Below are positions 21,994-34,216 of a stretch of 64,000 bases of DNA, piece by piece. The stretch spans positions 372,001 through 436,000 of the forward strand of contig NZ_MUYG01000011.1 of assembly GCF_002155425.1 (NCBI RefSeq), written 5' to 3'. The notes beneath the pieces were generated by a model. That model was not told the DNA's origin, searched no databases, and worked only from the letters and a program-made list of their open reading frames with translations. Within the stretch, counting starts at the first letter, position 1, and each line of letters opens with the position of its first letter. The DNA is from Erythrobacter donghaensis (lineage in GTDB: Bacteria > Pseudomonadota > Alphaproteobacteria > Sphingomonadales > Sphingomonadaceae). Both the position numbers and the translations under genes were made by a program.

Positions 21994-24900
21994 TCATTCT
22001 GCCGGGAACACGCCTTCGAGGCGGTCCTCCAGCTCGTCATTGGCTTCGCGCAGGGCGGCTAGGGTCGCCTCGTCGGGCGTCCACAGGTTGCGGTCGCAGG
22101 CTTCGAGCAGGCGGCCCGCGACCCGCGCGGAGCTTTTGGGGTTGAGCGCCGACAGCCGCCGCCGCATGTCGGCGTCGAGCACGAAGGTCTCGGAAATCTT
22201 CTGATAGACCCAGGGGGCGACCTGGCCGGTGGTGGCCGACCAGCCCAGCGTGCTGGTCACGTGCCCCTCGATCTGGCGCACGCCTTCGTAGCCATGCTCC
22301 AGCAGCCCTTCGAACCACTTGGGGTTCAAGGTGCGGGTGCGCGCTTCCAGATCGATCTGCTCGGCCAGCGTGCGCACCTTGGTGTTCCCGCGGGTGGCAT
22401 CAAGGATATAGACCGGCGTTTCGGTCCCCTTGGCGCGGCTGACCGAGCGGGTCACGCCGCCCAGCCCATCGACATACTGGTCGACATCATTGATGCCGAG
22501 TTCGATGCTCTCAAGGTTCTGATAGGTGAAATCGACCGTGCCCAGCGCGCTCTGGAGCAATTCGCGCTGCTGCACTGGCTTGCCCGAGACACCGTAGGCA
22601 AAGCCCTTGTTGATCTCGAAGGCGTTGGCGAGTTCATCCGGATCGGCCCAGACGCCGCCTTCGATCATCTGGTTGACGTTGGCACCATAGGCGCCCTCGG
22701 CATTGGAGAAGACGCGCAGAGCGGCGGTTTCGAGATCGCAGCCGTGCTTTTCCATCTGCGCTAGCGTGTGCTTGCGGATGAAGTTGGCCTCGCCCGTTTC
22801 GTCGGCACCGCTGGCGAGCAATGCGGCTTCGGCCAGCATCCGGGTCTGCATCGGCAGCAGGTCGCGGAAGATGCCGGAAAGCGTCATCACCACGTCGATG
22901 CGCGGGCGACCCAGCTCTTCCAGCGGGATCAGTTCGGCTCCCGCGAGGCGGCCATAGCTATCGCGGCGCGGGCGGGCGCCCATCAGCGTCATCGCCTGCG
23001 CGATCTGGACGCCTTCGGACTTCATGTTGTCGGTGCCCCACAGCACCATCGCGATGCTTTCGGGGAAGGGCTCTCCGCTGTTCACATGGCGCGCGATCAG
23101 CTGCTCGGCCTGTTCGCTGCCCATCCGGCAGGCGAAGGACGAGGGGATGAGGAAGGGGTCGAAGCCGTGGATGTTGCGCCCGGTCGGGAGCACATCGGGG
23201 TTGACCACCACATCGCCGCCCGGTGCCGGTGCGACATAGCCGCCATCAAGCGCGTGGATCAGCGAACCCATTTCATCGGAAGAATCGAGCAGCGCGGCAA
23301 GACGCGCACGGTCCGGGGTCGGGCCGTCATGGCTGCCCGCTTCCATCATCGCATCGAGCATGTCCTCGGCTTCCGCGCCCGAAGGGTTGCGGCCGAAGAT
23401 GTGCAGCCCGTGCGGGATCAGCGATTGCTCCATCTCGTAGAGCCGCGCCGGAAGTTCGCCGATCTCGGCATAGGTGATGTCGAGCGCTTCGCACTGGTCG
23501 GCGATGAGTTGCGCCAGATCGGCGCGTTCTTCCGCATGGTCGGCATCGTCGATGGTGGTGCGCCAGCGTTCGACACTTGCCTTCAGCTCGGCGAGACCCT
23601 TGTAGAGCCCCGCCTGCGCCAGCGGCGGGGTGAGATAGCTGATCAGCGTCGCGCCCGAGCGGCGCTTGGCCAGCATCCCTTCCGACGGGTTGTTGGCGGC
23701 GTAGAGGTAAAAATTGGGCGTGTGGCCGATCAGCCGATCGGGCCAGCACTTGCCCGACATGCCTGCCTGCTTGCCCGGCATGAATTCGAGCGCGCCGTGC
23801 GTGCCGAAATGCAGGATCGCGTGCGCGCCAAAGTCTTCGCGAAGGTAGCGGTAAAAGGCGCTGAAGGCGTGGGTCGGGGCGAAGGTGCCTTCGAACAGCA
23901 GCCGCATCGGATCGCCTTCATAGCCGAAGCCCGGCTGCACGCCGACGAAGACATTGCCGAAATGCGCACCCTGAATGAGGATATGCCCGCCATCGGCCAG
24001 TTGCTTGCCCGGCGCCGGGCCCCATGCGGCTTCGATCTCGGCCAGATGCGGCTCGCGCGCGACGTGATCGTCGGCCGGGATGCGGTGGGCGACATTGGCA
24101 TCGGTGCCGAAGCGTTCGGCATTGCCCTTGAGCAGCGCGTCACGCATCGCATCGAGGCTTTCGGGCACATCGACATCGTAGCCATCCGCGTTGAGGCGCT
24201 GGAGCGTAGCGTAGAGCGATTCGTGCACCGCCATGAAGGCCGCGGTGCCGGTCGCCCCGGCATTGGGCGGGAAGTTGAACACCACGATGGCGAGTTTGCG
24301 CGCGGCGCGCTCGCTCTTGCGCAGCTGGATCAGTTTGACGGTGCGCGCGGCCAGCGCCTCGGCGCGTTCCGGGCAGGCCTGCATCGGGCGCGCCTTGTGC
24401 GAAGTGGGGCGGGCGCAGTTGCGATCGCAACCGGTGCATCCCTTGCCCGACTGTCCGGCACGCCCGCCGAACACGCTCGGCACGGTCGACCCGTCAAGCT
24501 CGGGCAGGGCGACCATCATGGTGGATTCGAGCGGCAGCAGCCCCTGCGGGCGGTGGGCCCAGTCCTCGATGGTCTGGAATTCGATCGCGTGGGCGGCGAG
24601 GTAGGGCAGATCGAGCTTGCCCAGCACCTCGCGCGCGGCCTGCGCGTCGGAATAGGCAGGGCCGCCGACAAGGCTGAAGCCGGTGAGGTTGACGACCGCA
24701 TCGACCGTCGGCTTGCCGTCGGGGCCGATAAAGAAGGCCTCGATCGCAGGGCGCGCATCGAGCCCGCTGGCGAAGACCGGCACGACCTTGAGGCCAGCGG
24801 CTTCGAAAGCGGCAATCGCACCGTCATAATGCGCGCAGTCGCGGCCCAGCAGGTAGGAGCGCAGCAGGATCAGCCCGACCGTGCCCTCGCGCCCTTCGGC

Positions 24901-25632
24901 TTTGGGCAGCAGACGCAGGCTTTCGGAGATGCGCTGCTGCGTGGCGGGGTGATAGACCCCGGTTTCGGGATATTCGAGCGGGGCTTCGGCGCGGGTGATG
25001 CCGCGGCGGTAGATCCGCTCGCCCGCCGCATAGCGATCGATCAGCGCGCGCACCATCGCGACCACGTTCTCATCCGAGCCTGCGAGCCAATATTGCAGCG
25101 TCAGGAAATAGGCGCGCACATCCTGCGCGGTGCCGGGGATGAACTTCAGCAGCTTGGGCAGGCGGCGCAGCATCTTCATCTGCCCCGCGCCTGAATTGCC
25201 GCCCGGTTTGCCCGGCTTGCCGCGCAGCTTCTTGAGCAGCGCGAGAGGCCCCTTGGCCGGCGCATCCATCCTGTAGCCGCCCATCTTGGTCAGCTTGACC
25301 ACCTCGCCTGCGCTCATCAGGCAGACCATCGCGTCGCATTCCTCGCGCCGCGCTTCGAGGCTGGGGAGGATGGCGCGGATGTGATCGTCGAGGAACAGCA
25401 TCGTCGCGATGACGATGTCGGCTTCGGCGATCGCGGCCTTTACCGTTTCCAGCTCGCCATTCTCGCTGCCCCATTCGCTCGCGGCGTGGAGCGAGAGATC
25501 GATGCCTTCCTTCGCCAGCGCTTCCTCGGCCCGATCGACCGCGCCCTTCAGGTGATTGTCGAGCGTGACGATCACCACCCTCACGGGCGCGCGCGGGTCA
25601 ACCGAGGAGGACGAGGCGACATTACCGTGCAT
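21994..25632 (-). CDS. bchH: Magnesium chelatase subunit H
   Basis: Porphyrin-binding subunit of about 1212 aa that inserts Mg into protoporphyrin IX with BchI and BchD. The ATG at 25632 (GAAGGCGC upstream) was chosen over 25650; it overlaps the end of bchB by 11 bases. The CobN/Mg-chelatase domain covers most of the chain, with [20 protein letters not shown] and [16 protein letters not shown] in the middle. A cysteine-rich stretch GCTGCDRNC lies near residue 400. Length is normal for BchH. Confidence 0.97.
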   Translation of the reverse strand: MHGNVASSSSVDPRAPVRVVIVTLDNHLKGAVDRAEEALAKEGIDLSLHAASEWGSENGELETVKAAIAEADIVIATMLFLDDHIRAILPSLEARREECDAMVCLMSAGEVVKLTKMGGYRMDAPAKGPLALLKKLRGKPGKPGGNSGAGQMKMLRRLPKLLKFIPGTAQDVRAYFLTLQYWLAGSDENVVAMVRALIDRYAAGERIYRRGITRAEAPLEYPETGVYHPATQQRISESLRLLPKAEGREGTVGLILLRSYLLGRDCAHYDGAIAAFEAAGLKVVPVFASGLDARPAIEAFFIGPDGKPTVDAVVNLTGFSLVGGPAYSDAQAAREVLGKLDLPYLAAHAIEFQTIEDWAHRPQGLLPLESTMMVALPELDGSTVPSVFGGRAGQSGKGCTGCDRNCARPTSHKARPMQACPERAEALAARTVKLIQLRKSERAARKLAIVVFNFPPNAGATGTAAFMAVHESLYATLQRLNADGYDVDVPESLDAMRDALLKGNAERFGTDANVAHRIPADDHVAREPHLAEIEAAWGPAPGKQLADGGHILIQGAHFGNVFVGVQPGFGYEGDPMRLLFEGTFAPTHAFSAFYRYLREDFGAHAILHFGTHGALEFMPGKQAGMSGKCWPDRLIGHTPNFYLYAANNPSEGMLAKRRSGATLISYLTPPLAQAGLYKGLAELKASVERWRTTIDDADHAEERADLAQLIADQCEALDITYAEIGELPARLYEMEQSLIPHGLHIFGRNPSGAEAEDMLDAMMEAGSHDGPTPDRARLAALLDSSDEMGSLIHALDGGYVAPAPGGDVVVNPDVLPTGRNIHGFDPFLIPSSFACRMGSEQAEQLIARHVNSGEPFPESIAMVLWGTDNMKSEGVQIAQAMTLMGARPRRDSYGRLAGAELIPLEELGRPRIDVVMTLSGIFRDLLPMQTRMLAEAALLASGADETGEANFIRKHTLAQMEKHGCDLETAALRVFSNAEGAYGANVNQMIEGGVWADPDELANAFEINKGFAYGVSGKPVQQRELLQSALGTVDFTYQNLESIELGINDVDQYVDGLGGVTRSVSRAKGTETPVYILDATRGNTKVRTLAEQIDLEARTRTLNPKWFEGLLEHGYEGVRQIEGHVTSTLGWSATTGQVAPWVYQKISETFVLDADMRRRLSALNPKSSARVAGRLLEACDRNLWTPDEATLAALREANDELEDRLEGVFPAE

Positions 25633-27193
25633 AATGCGCCTTCGCGTCATAGAGCGTTTCGAGATCGATCTGGCGGCGGCCTTCGGCGGCGGCGAAATTC
25701 TCGGTGTTGCGACGGGCCTTGCCGCGCACGAAGAAGGGGATTTTCTTCAATTCGCGCTCGGCCTCGGCGGTCCAGAGATTGCCGGGCTCGTCGGTCAGCA
25801 CGGGTGCGGGGATGTCCGCGACGGGGGCTTCCGAGACGCTATCGACCTGCGCCTTGCGCGGGGAATGCGCCGCGTGGTGCGATGCGCCTGCCTCGTCGGA
25901 GAATTCGAAATCCTCGCGGAACATGGTGAGGAGGTGTTCCTCCAGCCCCATCACCAGCGGGTGAACCCAGGTGTCGAAGATCACGTTGGCACCCTCGAAC
26001 CCCATCTGGGGCGAGTGGCGCGCGGGGAAATCCTGCACGTGCACCGGCGCAGAAATGACCGCGCAGGGAATGCCCAAGCGCTTGGCGATGTGGCGTTCCA
26101 TCTGCGTGCCCAGCACCAGTTCGGGCGCGGCGGCAGTGATGGCATCTTCGACCGCGAGGTGATCATCGGTGATCAGCGCCTCGATCCCGCAGCGGGCGGC
26201 TTCGGCGCGGACATCGCGGGCGAATTCGCGGGCGTAGCAGCCGAGGCCGCAGACCTCGAAGCCGAGTTCCTCGCGCGCAATCCGGGCGGCGGCGACGGCG
26301 TGGGTGGCGTCACCGAAGATGAAGACGCGCTTGGAGGTCAGGTAGGTCGAATCGACCGACCGTGACCACCAGGGCATCCGGGAAGAGGTGTCGCCGAGGG
26401 CAGGCGTGGGATCTGCACCTGCCAGCTCGGCGACGTCGGCAATGAAAGAGCGTGTAGCTCCCACGCCGATAGGGATGGTCCGCACAGCGGGCTGATCGAA
26501 AGTCTTTTCGAGCCAGCGGGCGGCCTCATCTGCGATTTCGGGATAGAGGACGATGTTGAAATCGGCTTGGCCGATCTGCGTGATGTCCTGCGGGGTGGCA
26601 CCCAGTGGGGCGACGAGATTGACCTCGACGCCGAGCAGGGCAAGGATCTTGCGGATCTCGACCAGATCGTCGCGGTGGCGGAAGCCAAGCGCGGTGGGGC
26701 CGAGGATATTGGCGCGGGCTGCGCGGCCTTCACGGGGTGCGCGCACCACCGACTTGTCGGCCAGCTGGCGCACGATCTGGTAGAACGTCTCCGACGCGCC
26801 CCAGTTTTCCTTGCGCTGGTAGCTCGGCAGTTCGAGCGGTATGACCGGGCAGGGCAGCCCCATCGCCTCGGACAGCCCTGCCGGATCATCTTGAATAAGC
26901 TCTGCGGTGCAGGACGCGCCGACGATGATCGCCTGCGGGTTGAAGCGGGTCACCGCCTCGCGCGCCGCATCCTGAAAGATCTGCGCGGTGTCCTTGCCCA
27001 GATCGCGGGCTTCAAAGGTGGTGTAGGTGACCGGCGGGCGCTTGCCGCGCCGCTCGATCATCGTGAACAGCAAGTCCGCATAGGTATCGCCCTGCGGCGC
27101 GTGGAGCACGTAGTGGAGCTTCTCCATCGCGGTCGCCACGCGCATCGCGCCGACGTGCGGGGGGCCTTCATATGTCCAGACTGCCAGTTGCAT
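25622..27193 (-). CDS. bchB: Dark-operative protochlorophyllide reductase subunit B
   Basis: Catalytic subunit of the nitrogenase-like BchNB complex, 523 aa. The start [18 protein letters not shown] is the family signature and holds the aspartate-for-cysteine region near the cluster. [17 protein letters not shown] carries a cluster cysteine. The C-terminal domain with [21 protein letters not shown] binds substrate. It lies 3 bp after bchN and overlaps bchH. Confidence 0.97.
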   Translation of the reverse strand: MQLAVWTYEGPPHVGAMRVATAMEKLHYVLHAPQGDTYADLLFTMIERRGKRPPVTYTTFEARDLGKDTAQIFQDAAREAVTRFNPQAIIVGASCTAELIQDDPAGLSEAMGLPCPVIPLELPSYQRKENWGASETFYQIVRQLADKSVVRAPREGRAARANILGPTALGFRHRDDLVEIRKILALLGVEVNLVAPLGATPQDITQIGQADFNIVLYPEIADEAARWLEKTFDQPAVRTIPIGVGATRSFIADVAELAGADPTPALGDTSSRMPWWSRSVDSTYLTSKRVFIFGDATHAVAAARIAREELGFEVCGLGCYAREFARDVRAEAARCGIEALITDDHLAVEDAITAAAPELVLGTQMERHIAKRLGIPCAVISAPVHVQDFPARHSPQMGFEGANVIFDTWVHPLVMGLEEHLLTMFREDFEFSDEAGASHHAAHSPRKAQVDSVSEAPVADIPAPVLTDEPGNLWTAEAERELKKIPFFVRGKARRNTENFAAAEGRRQIDLETLYDAKAHYAR

Positions 27194-27196
27194 CGC

Positions 27197-29046
<1,850 letters not shown>

Positions 29047-29101
29047 ATGTTGCGTTAGCCTTTTCTCTCAGATTCGGAGATTACGCCCGTTCCAACATGA
29101 G

Positions 29102-29119
29102 TGTCAACTGAATTGGACG
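29102..29119. promoter_or_regulatory. PpsR box and divergent bchF / aerR promoters
   Basis: TGTCAACTGAATTGGACG matches the TGT-N12-ACA PpsR/CrtJ pattern except for the last base. Read on minus, its TTGACA (29102-29107) and TAATCT (29078-29083), 18 bp apart, form a good sigma-70 promoter for bchF, so bound PpsR would block the -35. On plus, TTGACG (29130-29135) and TAAGGT (29152-29157), 16 bp apart, could drive aerR-ppsR. The whole gap 29047-29290 is non-coding. Confidence 0.8.
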
Positions 29120-29290
29120 TTTAGTTTGCTTGACGATTGTTCGTTCCCGGGTAAGGTCATTTGCGCCCGCCCTCAAAAGAGCGTATGCAAATGATGCTGA
29201 CCTCTCGGGATCGAGGTCGGGGCCGTTCTTGGAGGACGGTGACTACCTCCTGCGGAGGGTTCGTCCGCAAGACCTGGGAGGGTTCGACGA

Positions 29291-30187
29291 ATGGCAGATT
29301 CCAAGGCTTCCGGGATGTTTGGTGCAGGTTCGGCCGTGCTGCGCGGCGTAATCACCGCCCCGCTCGAACGCGTGCGCCGCCTCAACGTCGCTGCCGATTG
29401 CGACCAGAACGACTCGGTCAACAGCGTCATCGAAAACGAGATCATCCCGCGCCTGCTTATGGCCCACTCCGGGACCGAACAGCGGACCAAGTCGCGCCTG
29501 CTGCGCTCCATCACCCCCGAAGATGCCTCGCGCTTCGCCATGCTGCCCTTGCAGCTGGAAGCGGCCAATCTGCTCGAAGAGGTTGACGGTTTCATCGCCA
29601 AGGGCGCCTCGGTCGAATCCATCTGCCTCGATCTGCTCGCCCCGGCGGCGCGCAAGCTGGGCGAGATGTGGGAAAGCGACGAGTGCGATTTTCTCGATGT
29701 TACAATGGGTTTGTGGCGCCTTCAGGAAGTGATGCGCGAAGTTGCCGCACGCTCCCCGGTCGAACATGGTGGCCTTGCCACCCCGCGCAGCGCGTTGTTC
29801 TCACCCATGCCGGGCGATCACCACAATTTCGGCACGCTGATGATTGAGGAAGTGTTCGCGCGCGGCGGCTGGCGGAGCGAGGCGCTGGTCAAGCCTGAAC
29901 GCCGCGAACTGCTCGATCGGCTGGCGCGCCAGCCCTTCGATCTGCTCGGATTGACGCTCGCACGCGATTGTCCTAGCTCGGCCCTCGCTAACCTTATCAA
30001 GGCGGTGCGCAACGTATCGGCCAACCCTCATATCACCGTACTTGTCGGCGGACGAATGATCAACGAAAACCCGGGGATTGCGGTGGAAGTGGGGGCGGAT
30101 GGAACGGGCGCTGATGCGCTGGCCGCGCTCGAACTGGCCAACTCACTCGTGAAGGCTGTCGCACCCAGCGATCTGAACCTCGGGTAG
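29291..30187 (+). CDS. aerR: AerR/PpaA-type cobalamin-binding antirepressor
   Basis: Cytoplasmic regulator of 298 aa that in Rhodobacter binds B12 and counteracts CrtJ/PpsR. A helical region (about 60-155) with Trp127 in LGEMWESDECDFLD precedes a B12-binding Rossmann fold that opens with D176-H-H-N-F-G181, fitting the DxHxxG cobalamin motif, and continues through DLLGLTLARDCP and ITVLVGGRMINENPG. The EH pair that follows Trp-x9 in CarH photoreceptors is VT here. Placement directly before ppsR (13 bp) supports the assignment. The ATG at 29291 was kept because the frame upstream lacks family-like sequence. Confidence 0.92.
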   Translation: MADSKASGMFGAGSAVLRGVITAPLERVRRLNVAADCDQNDSVNSVIENEIIPRLLMAHSGTEQRTKSRLLRSITPEDASRFAMLPLQLEAANLLEEVDGFIAKGASVESICLDLLAPAARKLGEMWESDECDFLDVTMGLWRLQEVMREVAARSPVEHGGLATPRSALFSPMPGDHHNFGTLMIEEVFARGGWRSEALVKPERRELLDRLARQPFDLLGLTLARDCPSSALANLIKAVRNVSANPHITVLVGGRMINENPGIAVEVGADGTGADALAALELANSLVKAVAPSDLNLG

Positions 30188-30200
30188 GTTCGGCCAGCTC

Positions 30201-31622
30201 ATGCTCACCCGAAAGCACAGCATCGAAGGCAAGCACCCGTTTGGACGGGCAGCAGAGCTGTTCGACACGCTCGATGCCGACGCGGCGATGAAGCTGGCGA
30301 TGGTCGCGGGCGATATCACGCTGGTGCTCGACGACACCGGAACGATCCTCGACGCGGCCTTCGATCCGCGCGATTTCCCCAGCTTTTCCAATTTGGTGGG
30401 CACCAACTGGATCGAGACCGTCACTGACGAATCCCGCCCCAAGATCATGGAAATGCTCGCCGCCGCCCGCAAGGGCGAGGTGCAGCACTGGCGGCAGGTC
30501 AACCACCCCTCGCGCGATGGCGACGTGCCGATCCGCTATGCCGTGCTCAGCGTCAACGGGGGTGAGCACCGCATCGCCTTTGGCCGCGATCTGCGCGAAG
30601 CGGGCAAGCTTCAGCAGCGTTTGCTGCAAGTCCAGCAGTCGCTGGAGCGCGATTATCTCAGGATGCGCCAGCTCGAAGCGCGCTACCGGATGCTGTTCGA
30701 ACGGTCGACCGAGCCGGTCATGATCGTCGAGGCCGGGACGCTGCGCATTCGCGAGGCGAACCCCGCCGCGCATGTGCTGGTGGGCGCGAGGCCGGGCGGG
30801 TTGCCGGGCAAGAAGCTGCTGACATTCATCGACAAAAACTCGCACGACGCCGTGCAGTCGCTGGTCGGCGCGGCGCTGGTGTCCGACACCGTCAGCCCGG
30901 GCCGCATTCGCATCGCCCGCGGTTCGCGCGAGGTCATGGCCTCGATCAGCGGCTTTACCCAGGACCGCGGCCAGTTCCTGCTGGCGCGCCTTGTGCCGGC
31001 GAGCGATCGTCCGGGCGCGGACTTTTCCCCCGTTCTCGCGCTGGTCGACCAGATGCCCGATGCCTTCGTGGTGGCCGACAGCAACCTCGAAATCGTCACC
31101 GCCAACGCCGCCTTCGTCGAGATGTTGCAGGCCGCCAGCGTCGATCAGTTGCGCGGGCGCCACCTGTCGGAATCGATCGGGCGGCCGGGGATCGATCTCG
31201 ATTTGATCGAAGGCCAGATCGACCAGCATGGCGCGGCCCGCAATGTTGCGACAGTGCTGCGCGTGGGCCATGACATTGAAGGCGAACCGGTTGAATTATC
31301 AGCGGTTCGTACCTCGGGCGAGGATGGCTACTATGCCTTCGTGATCCGCCCCATCGGCCGCCGCCTGCGCGATCTGCCGCCGGGTCAGCAGGATCTGCCA
31401 CGCTCGGTCGAGCAGCTCACCGAACTGGTCGGACGGATGAGCCTGAAGGACATCGTGCGCGAGAGCACCGACCTGATCGAGCGGTTGTGCATCGAGGCGG
31501 CGCTCAGCTACACCTCCGACAACCGCGCCTCTGCGGCGGAAATCCTTGGCCTGTCGCGGCAGAGCCTCTATTCCAAGCTGCACCGCTACGGCCTCGGCAA
31601 CCTGGCTGGCGGGGACGAGTGA
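30201..31622 (+). CDS. ppsR: PpsR/CrtJ photosynthesis repressor
   Basis: Redox- and light-responsive repressor of 473 aa. An N-terminal PAS-like domain (about 20-130), a glutamine-rich helical linker LQQRLLQVQQSLERDYLRM, two further PAS domains (about 160-275 and 280-385) and a Fis-type helix-turn-helix (about 425-465, ASAAEILGLSRQSLYSKLHRYG) match PpsR. The only cysteine is Cys430 in the helix-turn-helix region, matching the redox cysteine near position 420 of CrtJ. The second regulatory cysteine near 249 is absent. It is co-transcribed with aerR and probably acts on the four boxes in this window. Confidence 0.94.
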   Translation: MLTRKHSIEGKHPFGRAAELFDTLDADAAMKLAMVAGDITLVLDDTGTILDAAFDPRDFPSFSNLVGTNWIETVTDESRPKIMEMLAAARKGEVQHWRQVNHPSRDGDVPIRYAVLSVNGGEHRIAFGRDLREAGKLQQRLLQVQQSLERDYLRMRQLEARYRMLFERSTEPVMIVEAGTLRIREANPAAHVLVGARPGGLPGKKLLTFIDKNSHDAVQSLVGAALVSDTVSPGRIRIARGSREVMASISGFTQDRGQFLLARLVPASDRPGADFSPVLALVDQMPDAFVVADSNLEIVTANAAFVEMLQAASVDQLRGRHLSESIGRPGIDLDLIEGQIDQHGAARNVATVLRVGHDIEGEPVELSAVRTSGEDGYYAFVIRPIGRRLRDLPPGQQDLPRSVEQLTELVGRMSLKDIVRESTDLIERLCIEAALSYTSDNRASAAEILGLSRQSLYSKLHRYGLGNLAGGDE

Positions 31623-31925
31623 TCGGCGGCCGATAGCCCGAAGGCCGGCCACAGCGGCGCTGTCGCTCATGTCCCAAGTGACGCAACGACCCTCCGATGA
31701 ATCGACAATGACCGGGGCACGCCCCCGACCCGACATCAGCCTGACAGCGACCTGACCTGTTGCCGCGCGCAGTCCGCCGAAAGCCCAACTGTCCAATCCC
31801 CGAATATGTCCCAAATGGACATGGCTTGGTCACAAAGCCGATTCTGAACGACAAAATCGTGGTCTACCGGAATTAAAGTGTCAAAACAATTTGACGCTTA
31901 TGCCTGTCAGGCATAGCCTCAATAT
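31623..31925. other. Gap of 303 bp between ppsR and bchG
   Basis: No gene was recognised. The right end carries a PpsR box and promoter (31879-31919); the left part contains weak GC-rich inverted repeats just after the ppsR stop but no clear terminator. Confidence 0.6.
31879..31919 (+). promoter_or_regulatory. PpsR box and bchG promoter
   Basis: TGTCAAAACAATTTGACG (31879-31896) fits the TGT-N12-ACA pattern with one end mismatch. Its right part doubles as a -35 TTGACG (31891-31896), 17 bp before TAGCCT (31914-31919). A second palindrome, TATGCCTG/CAGGCATA (31899-31915), fills the spacer. If this -10 is right, transcription would start at or very near the bchG ATG. Confidence 0.7.
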
Positions 31926-32858
31926 ATGGAGCACTCGGTTTCTTCGACTCGCGTCGTGCCTCCTCCGGCACCGCCCACTGGATCGCATCGCCGACCGGCT
32001 CCTCGCGATGTGCTCGAGCTGCTCAAGCCGATCACCTGGTTCCCGCCGATGTGGGCCTTCATGTGCGGCGCCGTGTCTTCGGGCGCGGGGCTGGAGGGCC
32101 GCTGGTGGTTTGTGGCCGGGGGCGTGCTGCTGGCCGGACCGCTGGTGTGCGGCACCAGCCAAGCGGTCAACGACTGGTTCGACCGCCATGTCGACGCGAT
32201 CAACGAGCCGGATCGCCCGATCCCCTCGGGCCGGATTCCGGGACGCTGGGGGCTCTATATCGCGATTATCGCCACGCTGATCTCGGCCGGCATCGGTTGG
32301 CTGCTCGGCCCGCTGGTGTTCATCGCCGGGCTGGTCGGCCTTGCTTTTGCCTGGGCCTATTCGGCCCCGCCGCTGCGGTTCAAGGCCCATGGTTGGCTTG
32401 GCCCGCTGGTGTGCGGGCTGACCTATGAAGGGCTGAGCTGGTTCACCGGCGCGGCGGTGATGCTGGGCGCGATGCCCTCGGGTGAGGTGATGGCGGTGCT
32501 GGTGCTCTATTCGCTCGGCGCGCACGGGATCATGGTGCTCAACGATTTCAAGGCGGTGGAGGGCGACCGGCAGACCGGGATGACCTCGCTGCCAGTGGTG
32601 CTCGGGGTGAGCGCGGCAGCGCGGCTCGCCTGCCTCACGATGGCCGCCGCGCAGGTGGTGGTGATCGGCCTGCTGGCGTTCTGGGGCTATGCAATTTCCG
32701 CCATGGTCGTCACCGGCGTTCTCGCCGCGCAGATTGCGGCCATGCCGCGGCTGCTGCGCGATCCGGCGAAATATGCGCCATGGTACAATGGCGTCGGCGT
32801 AACGCTCTATGTGCTCGGGATGCTGGCGGCGGCACTGGGCCTTGGGGGCTATATCTGA
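31926..32858 (+). CDS. bchG: Bacteriochlorophyll a synthase
   Basis: UbiA-type prenyltransferase of 310 aa in the inner membrane that esterifies bacteriochlorophyllide a with geranylgeranyl diphosphate. The two Asp-rich motifs are NDWFDRHVDAINEPDRPIPS (about 81-100) and NDFKAVEGDRQTG (about 206-218), with eight or so membrane segments. No Shine-Dalgarno precedes the ATG at 31926; a GTG at 31956 is an alternative. The stop overlaps the next start by one base (TGATG). Confidence 0.95.
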   Translation: MEHSVSSTRVVPPPAPPTGSHRRPAPRDVLELLKPITWFPPMWAFMCGAVSSGAGLEGRWWFVAGGVLLAGPLVCGTSQAVNDWFDRHVDAINEPDRPIPSGRIPGRWGLYIAIIATLISAGIGWLLGPLVFIAGLVGLAFAWAYSAPPLRFKAHGWLGPLVCGLTYEGLSWFTGAAVMLGAMPSGEVMAVLVLYSLGAHGIMVLNDFKAVEGDRQTGMTSLPVVLGVSAAARLACLTMAAAQVVVIGLLAFWGYAISAMVVTGVLAAQIAAMPRLLRDPAKYAPWYNGVGVTLYVLGMLAAALGLGGYI

Positions 32859-34216
32859 TGCACGCGCCGCTCGCCTCGCCGGTCACGGTCAGCCCGGAAG
32901 GCTTCGGCTGGCTGGCGATCATCCGCATCGGACTGGTGCAGGCGGCGATCGGCGCATTGGTGATGCTCGCTTCGACCGTGCTCAACCGGGTGATGGTGGT
33001 GGAGCTGGGGCTGCTGGCGGCGATCCCCGCAGGGCTGGTGGCGTGGCATTACGGCGTGCAGCTCGCGCGCCCGCTGTGGGGCCATGCCTCCGACAAGGGA
33101 CGCAGCCGGACGATGTGGATCGTCGGCGGACTTGTGGTGCTGGCGGCGGGCGGATTGCTGGCGACGCAGGCGACGCTGATGATGGAAGCCAGCCTCGGCC
33201 CGGCGCTTGCGCTGGCCATATTCGCCTATGCGCTGATCGGCGCGGGCGTGGGTGCGGGCGGAACCTCGGCGCTGGCCCTGCTCGCCAGCGGAGTCGCGCC
33301 CGAACGGCGTGCGGCCGCCGCGGCGGTGACATGGACGATGATGGTCGCCGGGATCGTGGTCTCGGCAATCACGGTCGGCCAGCTGCTGAAACCCTTTTCG
33401 CCCGAGCGGCTGATGACAGTCGCATCCGGGCTTGCGCTGGTGACGGTGACGCTGACCGTGCTCGCCACTTGGCGGCTGGAGCGGCAGGCGGGGCGCTTTG
33501 GCCACGCCGCCGAGGGTGAGGCCGCCCCCGATTTGCGCGCCGCGCTGGCCGAGATCTGGCACGAGACGGCGGCCCGGCGGTTCACGATATTCATCTTCGT
33601 TTCGATGATCGCCTTTTCGATGCAGGACCTGATCCTCGAGCCCTTTGCCGGGCTGATCTTCGGACTGACGCCGGGCGAATCGACTCAGATGGGCGGGCAG
33701 CATCAGGGCGGCATTCTGATTGGCATGATCCTGACCGGGGTGGGCGGCAGCGCCTTCACTGGCAAGCGCCCCGATGGCCTGCGCGTCTGGGTAATCGGCG
33801 GGTGCCTGCTCTCGGCGGTGGGCCTCGCAGCGTTGGGGCTGGCGGCGGTCACTGGACCGCCTTGGCCGCTGGGGCTCAATGTTTTCGTGCTCGGTTTTGG
33901 CAACGGGATTTTCGCGGTCGCCGCGATCGGTGCGATGATGGGGCTGGCGGGCGCGGGCAAGACCACGCGCGAAGGTGTGCGCATGGGCGTGTGGGGCGCC
34001 TCGCAGGCGATCGCCTTCGGATTGGGCGGATTGCTCGGCGCAGTCGGCGTCGATTTTGCGCGCCATGCACTCGGCGCGGATGGACCGGCGTTCCAGCTGG
34101 TCTTCGCCATTGAAGCAATCGCCTTCGTGATCGCCGCCATTCTGGCGGTCAAGGCAACCGGCGGCGCGGCGATGCGCGCCGGCATGATCCAGCAGGACAG
34201 GGAGGTGTTCGCATGA
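32858..34216 (+). CDS. PucC/LhaA-family transporter linked to bchG-bchP
   Basis: Membrane protein of 452 aa of the BCD (bacteriochlorophyll delivery) MFS family, equivalent in place to ORF428 between bchG and bchP in Rhodobacter. About twelve hydrophobic segments are present; TVLNRVMVVELGLLA, RPLWGHASDKGRSR and MQDLILEPFAGLIFG are family motifs shared with LhaA at 18937-20379. Both ends overlap neighbours (TGATG with bchG, ATGA with bchP). It probably shuttles newly esterified pigment to assembly sites; this is inferred from neighbours. Confidence 0.9.
   Translation: MHAPLASPVTVSPEGFGWLAIIRIGLVQAAIGALVMLASTVLNRVMVVELGLLAAIPAGLVAWHYGVQLARPLWGHASDKGRSRTMWIVGGLVVLAAGGLLATQATLMMEASLGPALALAIFAYALIGAGVGAGGTSALALLASGVAPERRAAAAAVTWTMMVAGIVVSAITVGQLLKPFSPERLMTVASGLALVTVTLTVLATWRLERQAGRFGHAAEGEAAPDLRAALAEIWHETAARRFTIFIFVSMIAFSMQDLILEPFAGLIFGLTPGESTQMGGQHQGGILIGMILTGVGGSAFTGKRPDGLRVWVIGGCLLSAVGLAALGLAAVTGPPWPLGLNVFVLGFGNGIFAVAAIGAMMGLAGAGKTTREGVRMGVWGASQAIAFGLGGLLGAVGVDFARHALGADGPAFQLVFAIEAIAFVIAAILAVKATGGAAMRAGMIQQDREVFA

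Noticed and set aside
22768-25194. 808-codon plus-strand frame opposite bchH
   Set aside because: High GC leaves antisense frames open; the minus strand holds an unmistakable BchH.
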